Below, piece after piece: positions 54,219 to 64,000 of a stretch of DNA of 64,000 bases. The notes under the pieces are model-generated. The model ran no database searches and had not been told where the DNA came from. It saw only the letters and a list, made by a program, of their open reading frames with translations. Origin of the DNA: Oopsacas minuta (Eukaryota > Porifera > Hexactinellida > Lyssacinosida > Leucopsacidae). The stretch lies in assembly GCA_024704765.1 (NCBI GenBank), contig JAKMXF010000041.1, forward strand, positions 32,660 to 96,659, read 5' to 3'. Position 1 is the first letter of the stretch; each line of letters starts with the position of its first letter. A program made the position numbers and the translations under genes.

Positions 54219-56332
54219 AATAGTAGCCACTTCTGAGTCGTTCCGCCCACTTTGTCTCCAAGGTAGTGATAGTTTTTGACGGAGTGCGGAAGTGGGCGGG
54301 AATAAGTTGAAGGATTTCCCAGGTGAGTTGGTTATTTTTATTAAGGTGTTGAGCGATTCTATGCAAATGAGGGCGTTGTAAAATATTTCGGCGAGTTGCG
54401 CCTGCTTGGCCAACATACATAACTGTTGGATGGTCTGGGTGTCTCAATGCGTAGATCATGCGATAAGTAGCGCAGGGTATTATTGGAGTATTTATTTTGG
54501 AATGCACTGTGGGGTTATAGTGGTCACATATTCTACATATGTCGTCGTGATCCACATCAGGGATGTAAGGATGTCCTACAGGTGGTTTTGAGTATGAAAT
54601 GAGAGCTTTTAATGGAGCTAGAGGTATTGTGTAAATAAGTTTTATGGGTTTGTTTATTATTAGAGGAGCTAGTTGACTATAGGTTGGGCGGGTTTGAGAC
54701 CAAGATGTTAATATTGCAGTATAGGGTTCTTCTTGTTGTTGATTGGTAGTGGAGTGTTTTATAATAGGGAAATAGGCTGTCGTGGTCATTATTTCAATTG
54801 CGTGTTTAAGTGGGTACGAAGCTCTGTTTAAGAGTGGAAGGTAGTAAGATAACAAATTGTTTAATGTTTTATGAGGGTGAGTGGTTTGGGTTGCTAGTCG
54901 GAAGGCATATCCTGTTGGGATGTTTTGAAGATCATGAGGGTGATAACTGTGATAGTGTAATGGAACCGGATTTCTCTCTTTTGATTTATAAGGAATTAAG
55001 GTTTTTGATTCTGGGAGATACTGGATATCTTGCAGGAAGTTATCTGGCGCTTCCTTTAACAAGTATGGTGTAAGCAACTCTTGAGGTATTGGAAAGGTAG
55101 CTGTAAGGTCGTCAAAGTATACTGAGAACTTTTCCATAGGTGGTGGGATGTAATTTCTGAGGAGATATGCAGTGGCCAATTGGGCGAGTTCTGGAGAACA
55201 ACTAAGTCCCTGAGGTATACCTGTTGGGCCTAAATGATAAATCTTCTCTCCATCTGTTATGAAGTTCATGTTTAGGGTTTTTTCAATTAAGTTATTAAGT
55301 GATTCGTTTTGTGGTATGAAGAAATCTAATGCAGCTTCAATAAGGGAGTGTGGAGTTGAGGGGTAGAAATCTTTTACGTCCTGTGCGTAGAGTTTTAATG
55401 GGGGTCCGTATTCGAATAAGGAATTTAAGGCATCTTTGGCGTCCTTATGATGGTAAGGTTGTTGTCTAATTATGGGTTGAAGCATGGGGGTGATAATTGA
55501 TGAGGATAGTGAGGTTAACGAAGATGCATGGTTAACCACGGGTCTAAAGAACGGAAGAAGAGTTATAGGATCCGAACTGAAGGTGAAAATGTTTGTGAGT
55601 TCGTAATCTTCTACAGCTGGGAAGGTGTCTTTGTGGATTTTTACCTTAAAATAAAAGGTAGGTGTTCTATCGTCCTCTTGTAATGTCTGTAATTCTGGGT
55701 TATACAAGAGTAATGCTTCTCTAAGTTTTCTGGTTAAGATTATTGCTTGCCAAGGGGATATTTGTTGTTTATCTTGGGTATAAGCGTTATATATCCTGTT
55801 CAATGTCTTTTTAGTTATGATGACTAGGCCCGTTCCTTTGTCTACAGGGAGGATTGTGGCTTTTTCCTTTTTTAAGTTTTGTTTTATATCTTCTAGGTTC
55901 ATTTTGAAAGTTTCATACGTTTTTCTCTTGAAGTGGGGAATTTGGAAGTGGGTCAATGGGGGTAGATTCTCATTTAATCTGAGGGTATGCATAAATGGGC
56001 TTTGGAATGGTGTTGCATTTTCTGTAGGAATTTGGAAATTTAGGCCAAACGTCAACAAAGTTTGTAAGGTTACTGCCATGTGTTTTCTGATAGTATGTTC
56101 TATGAAAATGTTTGGGGGACTAAAATGGGTGAAGACTAGAGGTTCTGGATGTTGGATTGTGTGGGGAATATTCGAGGATAAAAGGTCCAGATGGTGTTTT
56201 GATTTTTCGTGTGGGGTGTCTAGATGCTCGCAAATGGAACATGAATGGCTTTTATATGTTGTGGCTGCTAGTTTGAGGGTACCTCCCGGGTCAAGCAGCG
56301 TGACCCGGTGGCGTCCTAAAAATTAGGAATAT
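54124..56332 (-). CDS. Penelope-like ORF2: reverse transcriptase plus GIY-YIG nuclease
   Basis: From ATG 56079 the frame gives 651 residues; it stays open back to about 56332. Conserved points include LPVDKGTGLVIITKK, an RT region with LYAQDVKDFYPSTPHSLI, GIPQGLSCSPELAQLA and YFDDLTATF (catalytic YxDD), and near the C-terminus IYALRHPDHPTVMYVGQAGATRRN followed by a H-rich helix, the GIY-YIG endonuclease. RT plus C-terminal GIY-YIG defines endonuclease-positive Penelope-like elements. Upstream of the ATG the frame has HSCSICEHLDTPHEK, a possible zinc motif. The last residues run through a (TAA)n tract as 11 asparagines, and the stop lies in flanking sequence. Confidence 0.88.
54174..54220. repeat. 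(TTA)n tract at the 3' end of the Penelope-like element
   Basis: GTATACTACTATTATT followed by TTA units (to 54217). The same GTATACTACTATTATT start precedes the longer (TTA)n at 58142-58203, so the element is bracketed by like sequences. Confidence 0.9.
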
Positions 56333-57665
56333 CGAACGTGGCTAATGATGGGAGTGGTTTTAGGGTTAGTGTTTGCTGTGTCCATATAGAGTTCTCTGGG
56401 GCTACTTCATGGGTGCAATTTCTGGCTTTACATTCTCTAGCATTTGGGTCTGGACAGACTCTTTCCGTTATATGGCACAATCTATCTGGAAAGTGCTTTG
56501 AGCTGTTTTGTAGATTTCTGGGCTTTCCGCATTTGGCGCACATTCCATATTGTAAGCAGGTTTTTACTAAGGCGTATCCAATTGCTTTTTTGGTGTCTTC
56601 GTGATGAGGATTTTCGGTTGTGTTATAGAATGATGCTTGTTTGTTTAAGGATGGGGATAGGGGGCAACCATATCGTTCTGTGTGGTTTGGGTGGTCTAGA
56701 GTTATGACTTTGTATAATTCTTTGAAGTTTTCTCTAAGATTTGCTGGGAGACTAAGAGCAATAGTATCCACGTCCTTTTTGGTTGCTTGTATGTGGATGC
56801 TTTCCATGTGCTTTTGTTTAGCACCAGCTAACATAGCTGATGCATTAACGCAATGAGTACAGGGATACTGAGTATTTGGGCAAGGTTTAATTTTAGGAAT
56901 GAACTTGAAGGGCTGTTTTCTTGCTGTGCCAGCGTCTGTACCGGCAATTTGAGCATAGGTGTGGGTTTTTGGGCCTTGAGCAGCTTTAGTTAATAGTGGA
57001 TGGGTAGATAGGCGTTGGATAACTATTGATTTGAGTATGTTTTTGTGGAGTTCATAGAGTTCTAGCTCTGCTAGAGATTGGACGAGCACTAAAGTTTCAA
57101 TTACATTTTGGAGGGCTGGATGTTTGAACATAGGGGCTAGGTTTGCCACTTCTGGATTATTTGCTTGGAAGGTTTCTCTCTCGCCATTTTGAAGTACTAA
57201 TTCTGATAGGCCTAAGGATGATGCTTTAATGAGATACGGATTTTGTTGTTCTGAAGTTGAAGTATAGAGCAGCTCTTCTGGTATTGGCTTATCAGCTGCT
57301 TCCAGGTAGGCTGCTAGGAAAGTGTCCGCTAAGAGATTCTTAAGATTGTTAGGGATTGCTTGCCTGATTTGACACAAAGAGGCTAATTCTGGGTGTTGTT
57401 TTAATTTCTGGGCCGGAACAATAGTGGGAGGGAGATTCTTTCCTGATGCAATCTGTTGTGCATCCTGGATAATTGGATGTTGTTCGGTTGTGATAGATAG
57501 ATGTTGAGAGCTATCCTTTTGATTTGGATTTTGATTCCTTGGTTGTGGGCCAAAAGGTCTACCGCTTCTAGTACGGTATGGGCTAGTGTGGGTGTCACGC
57601 CAGTTTTGACCGACGGACCGCCCTCGGCGTCCCCTAGAGGACCCCCGTGGATTATATGTTTCCAT
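56316..57665 (-). CDS. Penelope-like ORF1, Cys/His zinc-binding protein
   Basis: A 449-residue frame starts METYNPRGSSRGRRGRSVGQNWRD, with an Arg/Gly-rich nucleic-acid-binding start. The middle is helical (LADTFLAAYLEAADKPIPEELLY). A first cluster PCTHCVNASAML... and MESIHIQATKK suggests a C2H2 finger. A second, CLQYGMCAKCGKPRNLQNSSKHFPDRLCHITERVCP...CKARNCTHEV, is rich in Cys/His pairs. It stands where gag-like proteins stand in other retroelements, and likely packages the RNA. I know of no named family for it. Its stop (TAG at 56318-56316) overlaps the open region of ORF2, so re-initiation or frameshifting may link the two. Confidence 0.75.
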   Translation of the reverse strand: METYNPRGSSRGRRGRSVGQNWRDTHTSPYRTRSGRPFGPQPRNQNPNQKDSSQHLSITTEQHPIIQDAQQIASGKNLPPTIVPAQKLKQHPELASLCQIRQAIPNNLKNLLADTFLAAYLEAADKPIPEELLYTSTSEQQNPYLIKASSLGLSELVLQNGERETFQANNPEVANLAPMFKHPALQNVIETLVLVQSLAELELYELHKNILKSIVIQRLSTHPLLTKAAQGPKTHTYAQIAGTDAGTARKQPFKFIPKIKPCPNTQYPCTHCVNASAMLAGAKQKHMESIHIQATKKDVDTIALSLPANLRENFKELYKVITLDHPNHTERYGCPLSPSLNKQASFYNTTENPHHEDTKKAIGYALVKTCLQYGMCAKCGKPRNLQNSSKHFPDRLCHITERVCPDPNARECKARNCTHEVAPENSIWTQQTLTLKPLPSLATFDIPNF

Positions 57666-57728
57666 AGTCTACGGTTATTGTTTTGACTATATAGGCTATA
57701 TCAACTAAAGAGTATATATGTAGATTTA

Positions 57729-57795
57729 ATAGTAGTAGACAATAACATAATTTGTTTCGCTGGCTATTTATCCAGCTCATCAGTACAAACACAAC
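57729..57795 (-). ncRNA. Hammerhead ribozyme (type I) of the Penelope-like element
   Basis: On the minus strand CUGAUGA (57783-57777) is followed by stem II GCUGG-AUAAAUAG-CCAGC (five perfect pairs), GAAA, a four-pair stem III ACAA/UUGU with a nine-base loop, and GUC, the classic cleavage triplet (57740-57738). Stem I begins with GUA before CUGAUGA pairing with UAC right after GUC, then continues with mismatches. All core bases of the hammerhead are present. It would cut between 57738 and 57737, about 70 bases upstream of the ORF1 start. Hammerheads are known in Penelope-like elements. Confidence 0.9.
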
Positions 57796-57837
57796 TATAG
57801 TACTAAATATAACTGATTGCTGCTATTCTAAGGTTTG

Positions 57838-58140
57838 AAGGAATATTCTAGATTTCTGAGTAACAAAGGATGATAAAGCGTATATGGGCTTACTAATATT
57901 ATTTATGGGAGTTACTATATAAAGTGGATTTGAGCAATGGTGGTTTGTGAAAAAGTTGATTGCTGACAGGCTATGTAATCATGTTTGGTTTAGAGATGAT
58001 CATTTGAATTTTCTGAACTAGTATATTCTAAATCTGTTGTAATTGTGGTATTGATTGTGACATCTGGAGTATTATCGGGTTCTTCGTTAGGTGGTTGACT
58101 AATAGTTTCGTAGAAAGGTTCTTGAATCGTAAAGATTTGT
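57838..58140. other. 5' flank of the Penelope-like element
   Basis: Unique AT-rich sequence between the ribozyme and the (TTA)n tract. It may be the upstream part of a pseudo-LTR or a remnant of an earlier copy. It does not repeat the 3' end of the element visibly, and I see no gene. Confidence 0.4.
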
Positions 58141-58141
58141 T

Positions 58142-58150
58142 GTATACTAC

Positions 58151-58203
<53 letters not shown>
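58142..58203. repeat. (TTA)n tract at the 5' edge of the Penelope-like element
   Basis: GTATACTACTATTATT and then TTA units to about 58203. Together with 54174-54220 it brackets the element. Confidence 0.92.
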
Positions 58204-58204
<1 letters not shown>

Positions 58205-58940
58205 AGGGTAAATTTTAAGGTGGAATCCAGAAAACTGATGATGTGATTCAAAAGAGCGCAGTTATAATAATCCCATATACCGACCTTAGTTACGAGAATG
58301 TGCTTAAGGAATGTGAGAACCACGCGAGTATAGGTGACTGGGATTGGAACAGTGGGAAGGTGTCGGAAACTGTTTATATTTACTACAACAAGGAACACAA
58401 ACGATTGGTGGAGAATGTTGATTAATAATTTTATGAAACTAATCCTATTTTTAGGATTTTACCCACTCTGATTTGTTCATTGCAGAGAGATAATATTGGT
58501 TGTCACTTGTCAGTTACCCTACTTGCATTTATCCCCAGACATGTGTTTTCTAAATGTAAGTGTTATAATTTTAATCAGTATTATCTATTGAGGTAATGTG
58601 GCCAGTGCCACAAACCAAATCATACTATATACCAACTCATGCCCTTATGATCGGTCATATTCATAAAGAAATTCTCAATGAAATTCCTTTAGAGAAGTTC
58701 TCATTAAGAAATCTATCAAAGGAAATAAGCAGAGGGAATTAACTTTAGCAATTCCAGAAATATAGAAAACTTCTTGCATATTAAGACTTGTTAGTATAAT
58801 TTATCTTATACATTAGACTTGTTAGTAAACACAATAAATTGTATCCAAAGTTCGTTAGATAAATATTTGGGGTTTATATGTGTTTAAACGACCCTGACCA
58901 AATAGAGTTCTGGCGCCTATGCATAGTATTGAACAGAAAT
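58204..58940. other. AT-rich stretch without a recognised gene
   Basis: A 60-codon open frame (58243-58425) begins IQKSAVIIIPYTDLSYENVLKECENHAS and looks coding-like, but I know no match. The rest shows nothing beyond AT-rich sequence. Confidence 0.4.
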
Positions 58941-59815
58941 ATGCTAATTCAATTTATGCGAGCCGTTGGCTCGTCGCTTCGCGATGAACTCGTCACATTG
59001 CACCTCGAGGTATCCATTATTCTCCAAATTGACGGCCCTCTGAGTATTATAATATTGTAATTCACAAATATACGTATATATTGCAGATATATATTATTGA
59101 ATTATTTTGTAAGATCCCCGTAAGTATCTACGTAAATTTGAGATTTTGCTAATTTGCTTATTTTATATTCATACAAACAACAATAACTTTACATATGAGA
59201 AAGTTGAAAATGCGAAATTCGGATTCAGCGTACTGTGTTACCCCCGTGTAGCCGTTTAGAGCAAGCCTATTCATAAAAACAGCAATATATTTACATATCA
59301 ACAAACAAACAAACAACAATTGAGATTCAATTATTATTTGTTTTTTGTCCGTTGTCAAGGAAAGGATTTACGGTATGCAATTTTCAAATTGTCGCAAAAC
59401 TATGTAATTACCGTGTTGAATTCCAGGAAGTAAATAGAATTCAATAAAACTTCACTAAAATATATCGAACATACTGAATCCGATTTTCACACTTTTGGAT
59501 TAATCATATGTAAATTTATTGTTGTTTTTTATGAATATAAAGTAAACAAATTTCAAAGTTGAGCTAGAATCATACTTTTCAACGACTATACTTGGGTAAT
59601 ATATTTACAAATCAACGGACACACAGCGATATTACTGATCTTACAAAATAATTCAATAACATATATGCCATATCGTATATTTGTGAATTAGATTGTTCTA
59701 AATATATTTATATTATAATACTCAATGAGACCGTCAATTTGGAGAATAATGGATACCTCGAGGGGCAATGGGCCGGGTTCATCGCGAAGTTACGCGTCAA
59801 AGGCTCGTGTATTGT
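58940..59815. repeat. Repeat with inverted ends, about 870 bp
   Basis: The left part (GCGAGCCGTTGGCTCGTCGCTTCGCGATGAACTCGTC...CCTCGAGGTATCC) is the reverse complement of the right part ending CTCGAGGGGCAATGGGCCGGGTTCATCGCGAAG. Parts of it recur at 29930-30475, there split by a MITE. The interior shows (AAAC)n and no coding capacity. Confidence 0.75.
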
Positions 59816-60889
59816 ATATTCTATAGAATAGCATTATGGTTATATTATACATAGCTTAATATATAATTATAATACACCCATAACATTATACTCAGAATCA
59901 GATATAAGTAGTAGATTAGTTATTTATTATTTGCTTTACAAACATTTACTACAAATCTTCATAAAAAAACTTACAGGTAAGTTGGCTTCTATGCCTTGGT
60001 GTCTACCCAGCACCTTATTATACAAAAATGAGATTTATTATTGCTTGTTTTCTTTGTATGAAATAATTCCTACAGAAGTGTGTTTGGATTTACCATAACC
60101 ATCTTATTGTCTGTCATCGTTCTATAACACGCCTTTTTGAATGGCTACCGCTTCCCCATTTTGTTTACATAACACCATTCCCTTAGTAGCATTGTAATTA
60201 TCACATTTCTACAGCTTACCAAAACAAATGTTCTGAACAAGCAAGCTATCTACAAGAAATTTCTGAATCTAGAGAGGCTTATTCAAAGAAATACGGTGTA
60301 ATTATAGCAGTTGATGGTTACGTCACTTACATCTGAATAAAATGGGCTGAAGTTATGTTTATTCTTTAGATCACATGTGGGCAAAGTGCGGGCCGCATGA
60401 GGCCCAAATAATTTTTCTGACACTCTCAACCATCATTGACTTGAGATGAGTATTGCATAGAACAATTCGTTAATGATTATTGCATTAATTATGATTAATC
60501 ATATTTTGATAATGTAAATATTGCAGGGCTGTAGGAAGCAAAGAACATTAGTTTGGTGAAAAGTAAACGGAGCGAGCAAACAAAAGTGAGGTTCTGTGTG
60601 GTCTTTCCCTCTAGGGATTTTGACCCTTTCACACACTTAGTCGGAGGTTTAGATGCTGTTTTATGTATTGGAAACACATTCTATTAGAACATTTGTGTTA
60701 TGAAATTAGTGAATATACATATATTTTGGAGGTTTACTATTCTACATCTTATCTCCAATGTCACACCTTAGAGTTCCTGTTCCTACGGCCCTGTATTGTA
60801 TAACGAATGAAAATATATAAAATCTCGAATTTGTCTCAGTAAATTTTCATAATTTTAACGCCCAAATTTCAAGGAAGAAAATACAAGAA
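59816..60889. other. AT-rich stretch with hAT-like debris
   Basis: ACATGTGGGCAAAGTGCGGGCCGCATGAGGCCC at 60370-60402 looks like the end of a hAT-derived repeat of the CAG.GGTGGGCAAAGTGCGGCCC type. No gene is visible elsewhere. TACGGCCCTGTATTG at 60784 resembles the MITE end at 38724. Confidence 0.5.
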
Positions 60890-61167
60890 ATGATTAGAAT
60901 AACAAATAGACACTGATAGCTAATATAGCATAGCAACTAACTCTATACAAGGAATGTGAGTAGTTATAACTGGAACTAATTTACATATTGTAAGCTATCT
61001 GACTTAACACATCCATAATTCTGAGACAATAGTCTCGTGGTAAAGTTCAAGGAAATGGGATTTGTTGCAACTTTCTATTTCACCACTTGACACCTGAATA
61101 ATTAACCTACAAACTTGTATAAATACAGTCTGTAAATGAGACTAATCATAAACAGAACAACAAACAA

Positions 61168-62354
61168 ATGGCAACTAAATACCCAGATGAAATTCCTACC
61201 AATCATTTCGAACTAGCGGAGCAACTGAACTATTCCACGTTCGAGAACATAATTCGATTGCGACAGAGAGGAGAGATCAGCTGTTCGATATCAAACATTC
61301 CTATCTGAACAAGGAGATGACAAGAAAGAAACAAGTATCAGATCTGGAGAAGCTAATCCAACAATTAATAGAAACAAGTATCAGACCTGGAGAAGCTAAT
61401 CCAACAATTAATAGAAACTTAGCATTCAGCAGAACCGAGTAGTAAAGTTTCAAGAAAACAGATGAGGCAAACAAGAGCTGAAATACAGAAACACGAAAAT
61501 GAACCACCTATCCCAATCCCTTGCCTCAATACTGAGGGTCTAGACTCTCTACTAGAACAGCTGGAGAAGTTGGGGTCTATTCAGGATATAGCTGTACTAT
61601 ACAGAAACAAGACAGAGCCCATCAAAAAGATTGATGGTAAGAAAGGAGAGGTGTATGTTCCTCGTGGATTAGCTATAGATGGAGATATGATCTATATAGC
61701 AGATGGAAACAATAAAAGAAGACAGATCTTCTCTACAGAGGGTAAGTTCATTCATGAATTTGGTCAGAGGAAACTAGTTTATTCATATGGTATAGCATTA
61801 CATAACGAATGGGTGTTTATAAGTAATCTGGGATTTGATACAATATTTAAATTCTCTAAAATACATTGTAAATTAATTAAGAGTGTTAAGGAAGGTGTTA
61901 GAGTCCCTCATGGTATAATAACTGATACAAATGGAGAAGTGTTAGTTCAGATTATAGTAATAATATAATTGCAGTATTTAGCTCTAATTAGAATATGTTA
62001 GAGAAATAGGAAATGGGAAACTCATAGACCCGAGTGACGTCAAAATAAATAATAATAAGATATATTTGTAGCAGATAAAAATGAGATTAATAATATTCAC
62101 ATATTCTCTAAATCAGGTGATTTATTGAAAAGTTTCATACAATTCGAAAATGGATGAAGAGAAATTTTTCTGTGTTTTGATTTGTATAATAATATTATAA
62201 TTAGTGATTATTGGGGAAATTCAATTAATATATTTACTAAAGATGGACAGCTGATACACAAAATTATATGAAATAATCCTACAGGAATAGTTGTTAATAA
62301 TAACTTTGATATTATTTGTGCTAGTAGTTATGATAATGTAATAAATATATACTA
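61168..62354 (+). pseudogene. Broken copy of the NHL-repeat gene
   Basis: From ATG 61168 it reads MATKYPDEIPTNHFELAEQL like the intact gene at 36749-37915, but loses the frame within 30 residues. It has a tandem duplication (about 61339-61420) in the coiled coil, regains an open stretch at 61462-61968 with the blades GLAIDGDMIYIADGNNKRRQIFSTEGKFI and IALHNEWVFISNLGFDTIFKFS, and then breaks again. The last blade and end (near 62354) are still recognisable. Similarity continues upstream to about 60890, so genomic DNA was duplicated in inverted orientation. Confidence 0.88.
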
Positions 62355-64000
62355 ATTATATTGCTGTTTTAACATATTTGTTTGTAATTATAGTAAAGGC
62401 GATCTATGGTTTGAGGCCCGTGAGTGGAGCCAAATTTTTAATGTGGCCCGTAGGTTTAAAAGTTTTAGCACCCCTGCTATAGGCGTTAACATTAATTTAT
62501 TTCTGTTTTAGTTCAAAGCTCTATTATTAACCCTGGAATTCCGGTTATATAATAATTGTATATCACCTTATTTTCTATATATCAATTACTTCAACACACT
62601 AACACTAACATTGATGGAATTTGGTCTACAAACTGATTAAAGGAATCAAACATACTTTGAAATGTTCCCACAAATGATAAGTTACATTTTTAATATTAAC
62701 TTAGTGAATTCATTTTGCTATTTAAAATATATTATTTTCTAATAGAATAATAAGGAAATCTAATTAAAATCCACTCAACAGACTTTCAATAGAATCCAGA
62801 TTGATAAACAGAATACATCTATCAGTTATCAAATGTTAATTGAAATTATGGAATATTTCGAAAATTTTTGGAACTCAAATATAATAGAAGAAATACACTA
62901 AATAAGTGCTATGTGTATGGAATGTAATATAACTATAACAAACTAGATTAAAGCATATACCAAATAAGAAAATAATGTATTATTAGATTTTAGGCGCTAA
63001 CAAAGGTTAATTAGATTACAAAGATTAACTAATTGTTCCTATTTTGAAAATTATTCAAATACCAATCTATTAAACCTGTAACTAAGTTTGTGAATATAAT
63101 TACTGTAATTAGAAATTATATTACCGCTTATAGTGAGTAGTTCAAATGTTAAGAAATACATGGAAATACATTATTGAGTAATTACATTAACGTTTCCCTA
63201 ATTAGATTATGTGTAATTAATGAATAATTTGTAGTCAGGGTAATGCTATTATTAGAAATGTAAATGGTTGATAATCATATGTTTAATAGCAAATAAAAGA
63301 GAATTCAGTGGACACCCGAAGGATGCCAACCGTGGACACAAAGTATTCGCTTGCCGCGCAACGCAAGTAAGCATAGCTTGCTTGTATTTAATAGAATGTA
63401 TTAACCAATAGAATTACAGTCTCCATCAATACAATACATTACAGTACTAATTAAATTACAAACACTTCATCAAAACTAATTTTATGCATTTATGCCTAAT
63501 CAAAAACTCTACAATCTGATTGGCTAAAATATTCCTACAATCTGATTAGACGCGGGCGCTCAATGAATAACGCAATTTGGAGAATTTCCGGTTGATTTCC
63601 TATAATATGGTTATCGTGTTTGGTGAATCTTGTTTAAATCAAGCAAAGTCTCAAAGTTATTGCTTGAATGTATATACTCGGGATTTATGAGTCTATTCCT
63701 TTTGTGTATAGAATGCACTATTAGTTGAGTTACCATAAACTACAGCAAATTACGCTATAACTATTATTCGGTGAACTTTTTCCTTTTCTGTATAATGTTT
63801 CCCCAAAAATATCGATTTGACTCTTAGAATCGCCGGGTTTTCCCCTTAATTATTGGATATATCTGTAATTATTAACTTTTTCAAATGAATTCTCTGATAT
63901 GTTAATTTTCGTGAGGTATGATGAATTTCCTCAAGTTTGACGGGTCACAAGGGTATATTTGCGAAAAATCATTTCTTGACAACGGCGGTGTGTGGTAACA
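62355..64000. other. AT-rich stretch without a recognised gene
   Basis: GAGGCCCGTGAGTGGAGCC...TTTTAGCACCCCTGC at 62410-62480 is probably hAT debris. The remainder is AT-rich with short frames only. A slightly GC-richer patch (63310-63370) includes CCGCGCAACGCAAG and shows no clear feature. Confidence 0.5.

Larger units (their letters stand above)
54221..58141 (-). mobile_element. Penelope-like retroelement, about 3.9 kb, two ORFs
   Basis: ORF1 (zinc-finger protein) and ORF2 (RT and GIY-YIG) lie on the minus strand, preceded by a hammerhead ribozyme. Both edges abut the same microsatellite words, which could be a target duplication within a (TTA)n site or part of a pseudo-LTR arrangement. Both ORFs are open, so this may be a young, possibly active copy. 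Confidence 0.85.

Noticed and set aside
54810-56326. Plus-strand frames opposite the Penelope-like ORFs
   Set aside because: They are complements of the RT and ORF1 coding sequence and have no domain of their own.
58950-59815. tRNA or SINE origin for the CGAGCC-rich repeat
   Set aside because: No A/B box pair or cloverleaf could be drawn. The inverted-end layout fits a MITE-like repeat better.

Overview
The window is AT-rich nuclear DNA from an animal. Genes are split by short GT-AG introns, and several exons match families that are animal-specific or typical of animals: musashi-type RNA-binding protein, PCM1, OTULIN, TRAF with MATH domain, liprin-alpha, Argonaute, a MST3/STK24-type kinase, eIF3L, alkaline ceramidase, ADHFE1 and mitoribosomal bS18m. 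The compact introns, TRAF and NHL paralogues and the mix of transposons would suit an early-branching invertebrate such as a sponge or cnidarian. That is an inference; the species cannot be named from this sequence.

Layout. Positions 1-2400 hold a Harbinger element inserted in a hAT transposase, which itself sits in a broken liprin-alpha copy. Positions 2400-12900 hold a liprin-like coiled-coil gene and decayed copies of liprin SAM exons, a 16-bp minisatellite and Argonaute PIWI exons. Two single-N gaps (8498 and 9842) bracket a kinase fragment, and the sequence on either side of them looks like the same locus twice. Positions 12900-16300 are a run of partial genes (unknown coiled-coil gene, ceramidase, eIF3L), nearly all carrying in-frame stops. 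Positions 16490-23300 are transposons: a complete-looking hAT, THAP/P-element pieces, a 117-bp-arm hairpin, a 43-bp satellite of 35 units and a Merlin remnant. Positions 24000-31800 hold musashi-like exons spread through MITE-filled introns. Positions 33000-35100 encode the C-terminal part of PCM1. Positions 35100-41600 hold a MATH fragment, an intact NHL gene and a 1.3-kb mariner with clear inverted repeats.

Positions 41700-53000 form the most coherent block: two TRAF paralogues flank an OTULIN-like linear deubiquitinase gene, a bS18m gene with an in-frame TGA, and a degenerate ADHFE1 with a Tc1 relic beside it. TRAF adaptors and OTULIN act in the same ubiquitin-dependent signalling in known animals, so the clustering is suggestive, but functional coupling here is inferred only. 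Positions 54000-58200 hold a two-ORF Penelope-like retroelement (reverse transcriptase plus GIY-YIG) with a hammerhead ribozyme just upstream of ORF1, bracketed by (TTA)n tracts. Positions 58900-64000 hold a repeat with inverted ends, a broken second NHL gene and AT-rich sequence with no gene that I can see.
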